Of a stretch of DNA of 64,000 nucleotides, positions 13,853-21,983 are shown piece after piece (the first letter of the stretch is position 1; each line of letters starts with the position of its first letter). Location: contig JAHEXI010000005.1 in assembly GCA_023252195.1 (NCBI GenBank), forward strand, positions 213,999-277,998, written 5' to 3'. The position numbers and the translations under genes are program-made. Source of the stretch: Pseudonocardiales bacterium. GTDB lineage: Bacteria; Actinomycetota; Actinomycetes; Mycobacteriales; Pseudonocardiaceae. The notes beneath the pieces were generated by a model, which saw only the letters and a program-made list of their open reading frames with translations, was not told the origin of the DNA and did not search any database.

Positions 13853-15618
13853 GCCAGTATGGCCGGCTGCTGCGGGTAGGTACCGCCGCCGGTGCCGGCC
13901 TGCTGCTGTACGTCGGTGCACCCCCGCGGGAGTTGTGGTGGCTTGCGCCGGTGGTTTTCGCGGTGTTATGGGCGGTCTTGCATGGACGCCCGGCCCGTGC
14001 CGGCTTCGGCTACGGGCTCGCCTTCGGGCTCGGCTTCTTCGTGCCGCTGCTGTCGTGGGCGGGGGAGTTCGTTGGCCCACTGCCGTGGCTGGCGCTGGCC
14101 ACCGTCGAGGCGCTGGTGCTGTCGCTGGCCGGTGCCGGCGTTGCCGTGGTATCCCGGTTGCCGGCCGCGCCATTGTGGGCAGCGGGAGTGTGGGTGGCGG
14201 CCGAGGCGCTGATCGCCCGGGTTCCCTTCGGCGGCTTTCCCTGGGGTCGGGTGGCCTTCAGCCAGCCCAGCGGGATATTCCTCCCGGTGGCTGCGATCGG
14301 CGGAGCCCCGCTGCTCACCGCGGCCGTGGTGCTGACCGGCTTCGGGACCGGCGAACTGATTCGCCGGGTCGCCCACGGGCGCGTCCCGCAGTTTTTCGGG
14401 TTCGTGCCCAACCCTGCGGTTCCCGAACTCCACAGTAGAGCTGTTCAAGGGCGCCTGGGCAGCTCTGCTGTGGAGTTCGGGAGACTCAGAGCGATCGTGG
14501 TGCCGGCGCTGCTTGCGATAGGCCCGGTGGTGGCAGGGATTGTTGCGGCGCCGGTGGTGGCGACGACGACCGTCGACGGGTCGGCGGTCGTCGCACTGGT
14601 CCAGGGAAACGTGCCTCGAGCGGGACTGGACTTCAACGCCCAGCGTCGCGCCGTACTGGACAACCATGTCGCGCGCACCATCACTCTGGCGGCCGACGTT
14701 GCGGCTGGTCGCTACCCGCGGCCAGCGCTGGTGATCTGGCCAGAGAACTCCTCTGACATCGATCCATTGCGCAACCCGGATGCCCGGGCGGTGATCGATC
14801 GAGCGGCCCGGGCGATCGGTGTACCCATCCTGGTCGGCGCTGTCCTGCGCACTGACGACGGGCACACCACGAATACCGCCATCGTGTGGAACCCGCGCAC
14901 CGGACCAGGTCAGCGTCACGACAAGCGCCCGATGCCCTTCGCCGAGTACATCCCCTACCGGGACTTCTTCCGGCTGTTCAGCCCCTATGTCGACCGCGCG
15001 GGCGACTTCGTCCCGGGCAACGGCGACAGCGCCGTAGACCTCGGGCCGGCCCGGGTCGGGATAGCCATCTGCTCCGAGGTGATGTTCGACGATCTGGTCC
15101 GCCAAAGCGTGCGATCCGGGGCCCAGCTGCTGGCCGTGCCCACGAACAACGCCACCTTCGGCTTCACCGAGATGACCTACCAGCAGCAGGCGATCTCGCG
15201 GGTCCGGGCGGTGGAGCACGGCCGGACCGTGCTGGTGGCGGCCACCAGCGGGATCAGTTCCGTCATCGCCCCTGACGGCGCCGTCGAGCAGCAGACAAAG
15301 CTGTTCACGCCGGACGCGCTGGTGGCGCGGGTCCCGCTGCGTTCAGGTACTACGCTGGCTACCCGGCTGGGCCCCGCGCCGGAGTGGATGCTGGTCGCCC
15401 TGGGCTTGTTGGGCGTGGCAGCCGCCCTGGTGGTGCAGAGCAGAGCTAAGGCAGGGCGGCGACGGGGACCCGTGCCCCCCAAGGAGGACGTCGATGGCGG
15501 ATCAGCAGGACGACGGAGACGCCGAGGGCGCCGGCCTGACGATCGTCGTGATCCCGACCTACGACGAGCGGGCCAGCCTGCCGACGGTCCTGCGCCGGCT
15601 GCACGAGGCGGTACCTGA
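13849..15618 (+). CDS. lnt: Apolipoprotein N-acyltransferase
   Basis: Lnt transfers a fatty acid from phospholipid to the N-terminal cysteine of lipoproteins at the outer face of the membrane. The 589-aa protein has about six to seven N-terminal TM segments (to residue ~240), then a nitrilase-type catalytic domain: Glu in VIWPENSSDID, Lys in HDKRPMPFAEYIPYRDFF and the nucleophile Cys in GIAICSEVMFDD. A last TM (MLVALGLLGVAAALVV) ends the domain. The GTG start overlaps the amidohydrolase stop. Two oddities: a 22-bp inverted repeat inside the gene (14421-14482), and a roughly 60-residue Arg/Gly-rich tail of which 125 bases overlap ppm1 in another frame. In M. tuberculosis Lnt and Ppm1 are one fused protein. 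Confidence 0.92.
   Translation: MSQYGRLLRVGTAAGAGLLLYVGAPPRELWWLAPVVFAVLWAVLHGRPARAGFGYGLAFGLGFFVPLLSWAGEFVGPLPWLALATVEALVLSLAGAGVAVVSRLPAAPLWAAGVWVAAEALIARVPFGGFPWGRVAFSQPSGIFLPVAAIGGAPLLTAAVVLTGFGTGELIRRVAHGRVPQFFGFVPNPAVPELHSRAVQGRLGSSAVEFGRLRAIVVPALLAIGPVVAGIVAAPVVATTTVDGSAVVALVQGNVPRAGLDFNAQRRAVLDNHVARTITLAADVAAGRYPRPALVIWPENSSDIDPLRNPDARAVIDRAARAIGVPILVGAVLRTDDGHTTNTAIVWNPRTGPGQRHDKRPMPFAEYIPYRDFFRLFSPYVDRAGDFVPGNGDSAVDLGPARVGIAICSEVMFDDLVRQSVRSGAQLLAVPTNNATFGFTEMTYQQQAISRVRAVEHGRTVLVAATSGISSVIAPDGAVEQQTKLFTPDALVARVPLRSGTTLATRLGPAPEWMLVALGLLGVAAALVVQSRAKAGRRRGPVPPKEDVDGGSAGRRRRRGRRPDDRRDPDLRRAGQPADGPAPAARGGT
14421..14482. repeat. 22-bp inverted repeat with an 18-base loop inside lnt
   Basis: The arms 14421-14442 (starting TCCCGAACTCCACAG) and 14461-14482 (ending CTGTGGAGTTCGGGA) are reverse complements over 22 bases with one mismatch. 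The element keeps the lnt frame open and encodes a non-hydrophobic stretch between the last N-terminal TM segment and the catalytic domain. The position and symmetry suggest a small palindromic unit inserted in frame rather than a terminator. Confidence 0.8.
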
Positions 15619-16318
15619 CGCGCACGCGCTGGTGGTTGACGACGACAGTCCGGATGGCACGGGGGAGCTGGCCGACGCACTCGCCGCTACCGACAGCCGG
15701 GTGCATGTCCTGCATCGCGCCACCAAGGCCGGCCTCGGCGCGGCCTACGTTGCCGGCTTCCGGTGGGCGCTGCAGCGCGGCTATGACGTCGTGGTGGAGA
15801 TGGACGCCGACGGCTCGCACGCTCCGGAGGATCTTCCCCGGATACTTGCTGCGCTGACTGACGACCCACCAGGCACCGCCGCCGACGTCGTTCTGGGCTC
15901 CCGATATGTGCCCGGCGGCCGAGTGGTCAACTGGGCGCGATACCGCGAATGGATCTCCCGCAGCGGTAACTACTACTCACGAATGGCGCTGGGAGTGCGC
16001 ATCCATGACGTCACCGGCGGATTCCGCGCCTACCGTCGCGAGGTGCTGGAGGATCTTGACCTCAGCACGGTCGCCTCGCAGGGCTACTGCTTCCAGGTCG
16101 ACCTCGCCTGGCGCTCGGTGCGCGCCGGTTTCACCGTGGTGGAGGTGCCGATCACATTCACCGAGCGGGAGTACGGCCAATCGAAGATGACCAGCTCCAT
16201 TGTCCTGGAGGCGCTGTGGCGGGTGACCGTCTGGGGTGCGCAGCGCTGCGTGCCGAACCTGCGACGGCAGTCCGACACTGACTCGACAAGCAACGCCACG
16301 CAGCCCAGCCAGCTTTGA
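15494..16318 (+). CDS. ppm1: Polyprenol monophosphomannose synthase (Ppm1 catalytic domain)
   Basis: This GT2 glycosyltransferase makes polyprenyl-phosphate-mannose from GDP-mannose, the donor for lipoglycan and protein mannosylation outside the membrane. The 274-aa protein has IVVIPTYDERASLPTVL near residue 18, VVDDDSPDGTGELAD near 47, the catalytic VVEMDADGSHAPEDLP near 99, a GSRYVPGG block, and the acceptor-loop region GGFRAYRREVLE. It has no TM segments, and so corresponds to domain 2 of mycobacterial Ppm1. A strong AAGGAGG lies 8 bases before the ATG, inside the lnt tail. Its stop faces the rbpA stop 13 bases away. Confidence 0.93.
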   Translation: MADQQDDGDAEGAGLTIVVIPTYDERASLPTVLRRLHEAVPDAHALVVDDDSPDGTGELADALAATDSRVHVLHRATKAGLGAAYVAGFRWALQRGYDVVVEMDADGSHAPEDLPRILAALTDDPPGTAADVVLGSRYVPGGRVVNWARYREWISRSGNYYSRMALGVRIHDVTGGFRAYRREVLEDLDLSTVASQGYCFQVDLAWRSVRAGFTVVEVPITFTEREYGQSKMTSSIVLEALWRVTVWGAQRCVPNLRRQSDTDSTSNATQPSQL

Positions 16319-16331
16319 CTTGCCCAGCTTC

Positions 16332-16676
16332 TTAGGCAGACCGAGAGCGGCGACCACGCAGCTCGGTCAGTCGCTCATCCAGCAGTTCTTCGAGCTGCTG
16401 GACACTACGCCGTTCCATGAGCATGTCCCAGTGCGTGCGCGGCGGCTTGATCTTCTTTGGCTCCGGTGCAGCACCGTCGACCAGCCTGGCCTCGTTGCCG
16501 TGCAACCGGCACTCCCAGACCATCGGTGATTCGGCATCATCGGCGAATGACACGGTGAAGTCGTGGCCCTTGGGGCAGGCGTAAACCACTGATCGGCGAG
16601 GAGCAAGATCATGGTCACGGTCCGTCTCGTAACTGACTGTTCCGAGCCGGCTGCCACGAAGTACGCGATCGGCCAT
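16332..16676 (-). CDS. rbpA: RNA polymerase-binding protein RbpA
   Basis: RbpA is the actinobacterial protein that binds the sigma factor and RNA polymerase and stabilises the open promoter complex. The 114-aa protein (M. tuberculosis form 111 aa) has the N-terminal tail with RGSRLG, the core domain with SVVYACPKGHDFTVSF and WECRLHGNEA, the basic linker EPKKIKPPRTHWDMLMERR and the sigma-interaction helix VQQLEELLDERLTELR. The ATG at 16676 matches the family start; upstream codons are unconserved. It is convergent with ppm1, as in mycobacteria. Confidence 0.96.
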   Translation of the reverse strand: MADRVLRGSRLGTVSYETDRDHDLAPRRSVVYACPKGHDFTVSFADDAESPMVWECRLHGNEARLVDGAAPEPKKIKPPRTHWDMLMERRSVQQLEELLDERLTELRGRRSRSA

Positions 16677-16851
16677 GGCGTCTCCTCTCTCCGGGCCAGA
16701 GACCGGTGGGTCTCCGGATCCAGCCCATCGGGTGCAACGCCGAAGAAGGCCTCGACGTTCCCGGACCACCGTCGGCCCGGACCCGATGACGTCTTCACCC
16801 CCAACAAGCATCCCCCACACAGGTTGAATCGAAGGCGCAATGTGATCTGTT

Positions 16852-16866
16852 ACCTCACGATGAGGT
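16852..16866. promoter_or_regulatory. 6-bp inverted repeat upstream of rbpA / downstream of the MFS gene
   Basis: ACCTCA-CGA-TGAGGT is a perfect 6-3-6 palindrome in the 241-base gap between the rbpA start and the MFS stop. It could be an operator for the leftward rbpA promoter or part of the MFS gene's 3' end. A direct repeat of GGCCTAG follows immediately. No other signal is clear in this gap. Confidence 0.3.
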
Positions 16867-16917
16867 GGCCTAGACTACCCATTCGGCCTAGCCTCTGCTG
16901 CCGTCCTGCGGTGGGCC

Positions 16918-18324
16918 CTAGACAACCACCGGCTCTGCGTTACCGGCTGCGCGAATCGCTCGGCGGACCGGGACCAGCAGTACCAGGACGAACCCGATGA
17001 GGAAGAAGGCCACCAAAGACAGGATGGCAGGCCGAAAGGAGCCGGTGGCCGCCCCGATGACTCCGAAGAGTATCGGCCCCACCGTCGACGTGGCCTGCTC
17101 GCCGATCTCGTACACCGAGAAGTATTCCGCTTCCTTGCCGGCGGGCACCAGCTGGCTGAACAACGACCGAGACAGCGCACTGGTGCCGCCCAGTACCAGC
17201 CCGATGCCCACGGCCACGGCATAGAACTGAAGCTCGTCGCCGGCCTGGATGAAGTAGGCCGCCGTGATCACCCCAATCCACACCAGCAGGCTGGCCAGGA
17301 TTGTGCGCTTGGCGCCGATCCGGCGGGCTACCCAGCCGTGCAGCAACGCGCCGAAGAACGCCACGAACTGCACCATCAGGATGGTGCTGATCAGGATGCT
17401 GCTGGCCAGCCCCAATTCAAGATCGCCATATTGGCCGGCGACGCTGGCCACCGTGCCGATGCCATCAGCGTAGATCAAGTAGGCCGCCAAGAAGGCTAGA
17501 GTCAGCGGGTAGCTCCGCGCGTTACGCAGCGTGCCGAAGAGCTGACGAAAGCCGCCGGTCAGCACCGACAGACCCCGCTCGCTGCCCTGCGGAGGCCGGT
17601 AGCGGCGCATCCGGGACAACGGGATGAGCGTGAAGGCAGCCCACCACAGCCCGGCGGTGACGAAGCAGACCCTTACCGCCGCCGACTCGGACAGTCCCAG
17701 CGCATCACGCCCGAGGTAGGTCGCCAGATTGACGGCCAGCGCGATGCCGCCACCCAGAAAGCCGAAGGCCCAACCGCGGGAGGACAGCTCGTCGCGCTCA
17801 TCAGCTGTGGCTATCTCCGGGAGCACCGAGTAGTAGATGACCACCGATGCGTAGTAGCCGGTGGTCGCGACGATGAACAGCACGACGCCGAGTCGCCAGT
17901 TGGTTCCGGTCACCAGCGCGAGCAGGGCGGTCGCGCTTGCCCCGGTGAACGCGAACAGCCCGAGCATCCGCCGTTTGTGCTGGGTGCGGTCGGCGATCGC
18001 GCCAGTGAGCGGTAGTACCAGCACCTGCAGCAGAGTCGACGCCGCCAGCAGGTAGTCGAACAGTGAACCGGCCGGAAATCCCCAGCCGAACAGCGAGATG
18101 TCGCAGTCGACCAGGGCATTGCGGGTCAGGCAGGGCTGGCCGGCGGCGAGCGCGTCGTTGCGTGCCACCGTGGTGAGGTAGATCGAAAGGAACACGGTGA
18201 TGATCGAGGTGGGAAACACCGAATTCGCCCAGTCATACCAGCACCAGGCACGTTGATCACGGCGGCGATTAGGCTCATCCAGCGTGCCGCCGGGGGAGGG
18301 CTGGACCGGCTCGCGCACCCGCAC
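16918..18324 (-). CDS. MFS transporter, UMF1 (Atg22-like) family
   Basis: The 468-aa protein has about 12 TM segments. Family features are the N-terminal WCWYDWANSVFPTSIITVFL (WYDWANS is typical of UMF1 transporters), TGAIADRTQHKRRMLG between TM2 and TM3, and SSRGWAFGFLGGGIALAVN in the middle. Actinobacterial members are annotated as Atg22-like efflux proteins, but their substrate is not known. The stop is 241 bases from rbpA, and the start lies 37 bases downstream of the GDPD stop on the same strand, so co-transcription with GDPD is likely. Confidence 0.9.
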   Translation of the reverse strand: MRVREPVQPSPGGTLDEPNRRRDQRAWCWYDWANSVFPTSIITVFLSIYLTTVARNDALAAGQPCLTRNALVDCDISLFGWGFPAGSLFDYLLAASTLLQVLVLPLTGAIADRTQHKRRMLGLFAFTGASATALLALVTGTNWRLGVVLFIVATTGYYASVVIYYSVLPEIATADERDELSSRGWAFGFLGGGIALAVNLATYLGRDALGLSESAAVRVCFVTAGLWWAAFTLIPLSRMRRYRPPQGSERGLSVLTGGFRQLFGTLRNARSYPLTLAFLAAYLIYADGIGTVASVAGQYGDLELGLASSILISTILMVQFVAFFGALLHGWVARRIGAKRTILASLLVWIGVITAAYFIQAGDELQFYAVAVGIGLVLGGTSALSRSLFSQLVPAGKEAEYFSVYEIGEQATSTVGPILFGVIGAATGSFRPAILSLVAFFLIGFVLVLLVPVRRAIRAAGNAEPVVV

Positions 18325-18361
18325 CGCCTTCCGTCACCGCGGCGCACTCTACGGGGCCGCA

Positions 18362-19186
18362 CTACTGAGCCTGGGCTGCTGCTCCCGGCCATACCCCGCG
18401 GACGCGCAGCACGTCGCGCAGCACGTCCGGCCGATCGGTGATCAGGCCGTCGACGCCGAGATCGAGCAGGGCGTGCATCTCGGCTGCCCGGTCGACGGTC
18501 CAGGCGTGTACCTCCAGACCACGGTGGTGCGCGTAACGCACCAACGCTCGGTCCACCACCCGCACTCCGCACATCCGCACCGGCAGTTGGGCCAACCTGC
18601 CGCGGATCGGCATCGTGGCGGCTTTTCTCGCGCCGCGCCGCGACAACGACACTGATCGCAGCCGCAGCGCTACGGCTGATGCAGTGCCCATCGACGTCAG
18701 CAGCCTGGGTCCGGCGGCCGTACGCAACCGCTGCAGCCGGGCCTCGGAGAACGACGCGAGGCACACCCGGTCCCACCTGCGAGCGCGATGCAGCAGGTCC
18801 AGCACCGGCGCGACCGCCGAGTCCGCCTTGACGTCGATGTTGAGCAGCATCCCGGGAAGCTCTTCGAGCAGATCGGACAGCCGGCAGATCGGCTCTCGAC
18901 CGGCCACCCGAGCGGTTCTCACCGCTGCCCAGTCCAGTTTCTCGATGTCGCCAGAGCCATCGGTGGTGCGGTCCAGCGTCGCGTCATGAATGACCACGAC
19001 CACACCGTCCCGGGTGGCGCGAACATCGGTCTCCAAGTAGCGGTAGCCCTCCGCAGCGGCGCGGCGGAAGGCGGCCAGTGAGCTCTCCATGCCGGCCAGC
19101 TCGCCGAGATGCCAACCGCGGTGCGCGAAAGCCCGGGGCAACGGCCCGTCCAGAAACGGATGCCGAGACGAGACCACGTTCCCCAT
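18362..19186 (-). CDS. Glycerophosphodiester phosphodiesterase
   Basis: This enzyme cleaves glycerophosphodiesters to glycerol 3-phosphate and an alcohol. The 274-aa TIM-barrel protein has the catalytic start AFAHRGWH (HRG) near residue 19, GYRYLETDVRATRDG (E and D metal ligands), VVIHDATLDRTTDGSG (general acid His), NIDVKAD, and VHAWTVDRAAEMHALLDLGVDGLITDRPD near the end. No signal peptide is seen, so it is probably cytoplasmic. The ATG at 19186 starts a sequence typical of actinobacterial GDPDs. Upstream codons are unlike the family. Confidence 0.92.
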   Translation of the reverse strand: MGNVVSSRHPFLDGPLPRAFAHRGWHLGELAGMESSLAAFRRAAAEGYRYLETDVRATRDGVVVVIHDATLDRTTDGSGDIEKLDWAAVRTARVAGREPICRLSDLLEELPGMLLNIDVKADSAVAPVLDLLHRARRWDRVCLASFSEARLQRLRTAAGPRLLTSMGTASAVALRLRSVSLSRRGARKAATMPIRGRLAQLPVRMCGVRVVDRALVRYAHHRGLEVHAWTVDRAAEMHALLDLGVDGLITDRPDVLRDVLRVRGVWPGAAAQAQ

Positions 19187-19284
19187 TGTGCCCGGCCCCC
19201 GGCGGTCGTTGTCGCGGGAGTGTGCCGAGCTGCGACACTGGAGTTGGAGAGCGGATTGGACGGTCCGGGGCAGGGGAGTGGGGG

Positions 19285-20760
19285 ATGACGACACACGAGA
19301 GCGTCGAGCTGCAGCTGCTGGCTGCAGAGTTCACCGCCCTGCTGGGTCCCGCGGCGGTGATCAGCGACCGGCAACGCCTGCGCACCTACGAGTGTGACGG
19401 GCTGGCGCAATATCGGGTGGTACCGGGGCTCGTGGTGCTGCCGGAGTCCGCCGAGCAGATCGCCGCGGTGGTCCGAGCCTGCGCTGCCGCGAAAGTGCCG
19501 TTCGTGGCCCGCGGCTCCGGTACCGGGCTGTCCGGGGGCGCGCTGCCACATGCGCAGGGTGTCTTGATCGTGACGTCCAGGATGCGTCGGATCCTGGAGA
19601 TCGACCCCGCCAACGAGCGTGCGATCGTCGAGCCCGGAGTGATCAATCTCGACGTCACAAGAGCCGCTGTGCCCCAGGGCTGGTACTTCGCCCCAGATCC
19701 GTCCAGCCAGCAGATCTGCTCGGTGGGTGGCAATGTCGCGGAGAACTCCGGCGGAGCGCACTGCCTGAAGTACGGGTTCACCACTCACCACGTGCTCGGC
19801 GTCGAGGTCGTCACCCCGGACGGGGAGCTGGTGTGGCTGGGCGGTACGACTCGTGATGCGCCCGGATACGACCTGCTCGGCGCGTTCGTGGGCAGCGAGG
19901 GCACCCTCGGGATCGCCACCAAGATCGTGGTGCGGCTGCTGCGGAGCCCGGAGTCGGTACGCTGCCTGCTCGCCGCCTTCCCCGGCGTGGACGAGGCAGG
20001 TACCGCGGTGTCGGAGATCATCGCCGACGGCGTCACACCGGCCGCCGTCGAGATGATGGACGCGTTGGCGATCGAGGCGGCCGAGGCCGCCGTGGCCTGC
20101 GGTTACCCTGAGGGCGCCGGTGCGGTTCTCATCGTGGAACTCGACGGCCCGGACGCCGAGGTCGAACACACCTTCGCCGCCGTGCAACGGCACTGCACCG
20201 ACGCGGGCGCCTTCGAGATCCGGGTCGCTCGCGACGCTACCCAGCGAGCGTTGTTCTGGAAGGGCCGCAAGTCCGCGTTCGCCGCGGTAGGCCGGATCAG
20301 CCCCGACTACATCGTCCAAGACGGGGTGATCCCCAGAACGGCGTTGCCGGCCGTGCTGCGCAAGATCGCCGCTCTGTCGGCCGGTACCGGGATCCGGGTA
20401 GCCAACGTCTTCCACGCCGGTGACGGCAACCTGCATCCGCTGGTCCTTTTCGACGAAGCCAACCCCGGCGAGGCGCAGGCCGCCGAGGAGGTCTCGGGGG
20501 CGATCCTCGACCTGTGCATCGAATACGGTGGTTCGATCACCGGCGAGCATGGCGTCGGCTCGGACAAGGTTCGATACATGCCGCGGATGTTCACCGCTGA
20601 GGATCTGGACACCATGCAGCGACTGCGCTGCGCCTTCGATCCCTCCGGGGTGTGCAACCCTGGCAAGGTGTTCCCCACTCCCCGGCTGTGTGGGGAAGTG
20701 CCAGGCAAGCACAAGGGTGTGCACCCGCTCCAAGCCGCTGGCCTGGCCGAGCAGTTCTGA
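19285..20760 (+). CDS. glcD: Glycolate oxidase FAD subunit GlcD
   Basis: GlcD is the FAD-binding subunit of the glycolate oxidase complex, which converts glycolate to glyoxylate. The 491-aa protein has the PCMH flavin-binding block ARGSGTGLSGGALPHAQG near residue 77, SVGGNVAENSGGAHCLKYG near 153, GSEGTLGIATKIV near 209, and the C-terminal VFHAGDGNLHPLVLFD and GEHGVGSDKVRYM motifs. It is followed without a gap by glcE (TGATG overlap) and glcF. The arrangement glcDEF plus the electron-carrier subunit supports glycolate over D-lactate, although related D-lactate dehydrogenases have a similar GlcD. Confidence 0.92.
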   Translation: MTTHESVELQLLAAEFTALLGPAAVISDRQRLRTYECDGLAQYRVVPGLVVLPESAEQIAAVVRACAAAKVPFVARGSGTGLSGGALPHAQGVLIVTSRMRRILEIDPANERAIVEPGVINLDVTRAAVPQGWYFAPDPSSQQICSVGGNVAENSGGAHCLKYGFTTHHVLGVEVVTPDGELVWLGGTTRDAPGYDLLGAFVGSEGTLGIATKIVVRLLRSPESVRCLLAAFPGVDEAGTAVSEIIADGVTPAAVEMMDALAIEAAEAAVACGYPEGAGAVLIVELDGPDAEVEHTFAAVQRHCTDAGAFEIRVARDATQRALFWKGRKSAFAAVGRISPDYIVQDGVIPRTALPAVLRKIAALSAGTGIRVANVFHAGDGNLHPLVLFDEANPGEAQAAEEVSGAILDLCIEYGGSITGEHGVGSDKVRYMPRMFTAEDLDTMQRLRCAFDPSGVCNPGKVFPTPRLCGEVPGKHKGVHPLQAAGLAEQF

Positions 20761-21983
20761 TGGTCACCTCCACAATCGGCGGGTTGCGGGCAGCCTGCGA
20801 TGACGTGGCGCAGGCCACCGCCGACGACACGGTGGATGGGGTGCCGGCGCGCTGGGTGGCCCGTCCCGGGAGCACTGAGGAGGTCGCGGCGGTGCTGCAC
20901 GCGGCGGCCGGGCTGGGGCTGCGGGTGGTCGCTCGAGGCCGTGGCACCCGGTTGGCCTGGGGCGTCGCACCGACCGCGGTGGACCTGATCGTGGACACCG
21001 GCCGGATGGACGCGGTGCTCGCGCATGCCGCCGGTGACCTGGTCGTCACCGTGCAGGCCGGCTTGCCGATGGGCGTATTGCAGCGCGCGTTGGCGCCGTA
21101 TCGGCAGCGGCTGGCACTGGACTATGACAATCCTGAGGGAACAATCGGGGGCACCATCGCCACCGCCGCGTCGGGCCCGCTGCGCTACCGGTACGGCTCG
21201 GTGCGCGATCTGCTCATCGGCATCACCGTGGTGCTCGCCGACGGCAGCGTCGCCCACTCGGGAGGCAAGGTGGTGAAGAACGTCGCCGGTTACGACCTGG
21301 GCAAGCTCTACACCGGTTCGCTGGGCACCCTCGGTGTGATCACCGAGGCGGTGTTCCGGCTGCATCCGCTGCCCGAGGCGAGTCGTTGGATCACCGTGCC
21401 AGCTGTCGACGCCACGCGCGCCGCGGCCGCCATCGCCGCGATCCGGGGGTCCCAACATGACCCGGTGGCTCTCGAAGTGGACCGAGCCGCGCCGGGTGGT
21501 CCAGTGACCGTGGCGACCGCTGTTGAGGGCGTCGCCGGGGCCATCGGTGCCCGCGCCGACGCGGTCGCCGACTTGGTCGCCTCGGCGGCCGGGACGCCGG
21601 CCACGGTAAGCGAGCAGCCACCGGACTGGTGGGGTCGCGCGCCGTATCCTCCGCCGGGTCCCGCCGCGACGGTCAGCTGCGAGCCCACCGGGCTGGCTGA
21701 CCTGCTCAGTACCGCCCCGGGAACACTGCGTGGCAGCGCCGGGGCCGGCGTGCTCGTCGCCGGCCTGACTGGTGGTGCCCGGCTGGGTGTCGAGCTGGCG
21801 CAGCTGCGTGAGATCGCCTACCGGCACGGCGGCAGCGCGGTACTACGGTGCGCGCCTTCGGAGCGCAAAGCTGATCTTGATGTGTGGGGACCGGTGCCCG
21901 CCCTGGTGTTGATGCGCCGGCTGAAGGACCAGTTCGATCCGGAGCACCGGCTTTCGCCCGGACGGTTCGTAGGAGGGATCTGA
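20760..21983 (+). CDS. glcE: Glycolate oxidase subunit GlcE
   Basis: This second FAD_binding_4 subunit of glycolate oxidase has 407 aa. The flavin domain includes VVARGRGTRLAWG near residue 55, GTIGGTIATAASGPLRYRYG near 125, GGKVVKNVAGYDLGKLYTGSLGTLG near 165 (split: VVKNVAGYDLGKL, GSLGTLGVI) and a C-terminal LKDQFDPEHRLSPGRFVGG typical of GlcE. It overlaps glcD by one base and abuts glcF directly. Confidence 0.92.
   Translation: MVTSTIGGLRAACDDVAQATADDTVDGVPARWVARPGSTEEVAAVLHAAAGLGLRVVARGRGTRLAWGVAPTAVDLIVDTGRMDAVLAHAAGDLVVTVQAGLPMGVLQRALAPYRQRLALDYDNPEGTIGGTIATAASGPLRYRYGSVRDLLIGITVVLADGSVAHSGGKVVKNVAGYDLGKLYTGSLGTLGVITEAVFRLHPLPEASRWITVPAVDATRAAAAIAAIRGSQHDPVALEVDRAAPGGPVTVATAVEGVAGAIGARADAVADLVASAAGTPATVSEQPPDWWGRAPYPPPGPAATVSCEPTGLADLLSTAPGTLRGSAGAGVLVAGLTGGARLGVELAQLREIAYRHGGSAVLRCAPSERKADLDVWGPVPALVLMRRLKDQFDPEHRLSPGRFVGGI

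Noticed and set aside
18919-20733. 604-codon leftward frame opposite glcD
   Set aside because: It is antisense to a well-supported gene and its His/Gly/Arg-rich composition is typical of shadow frames.
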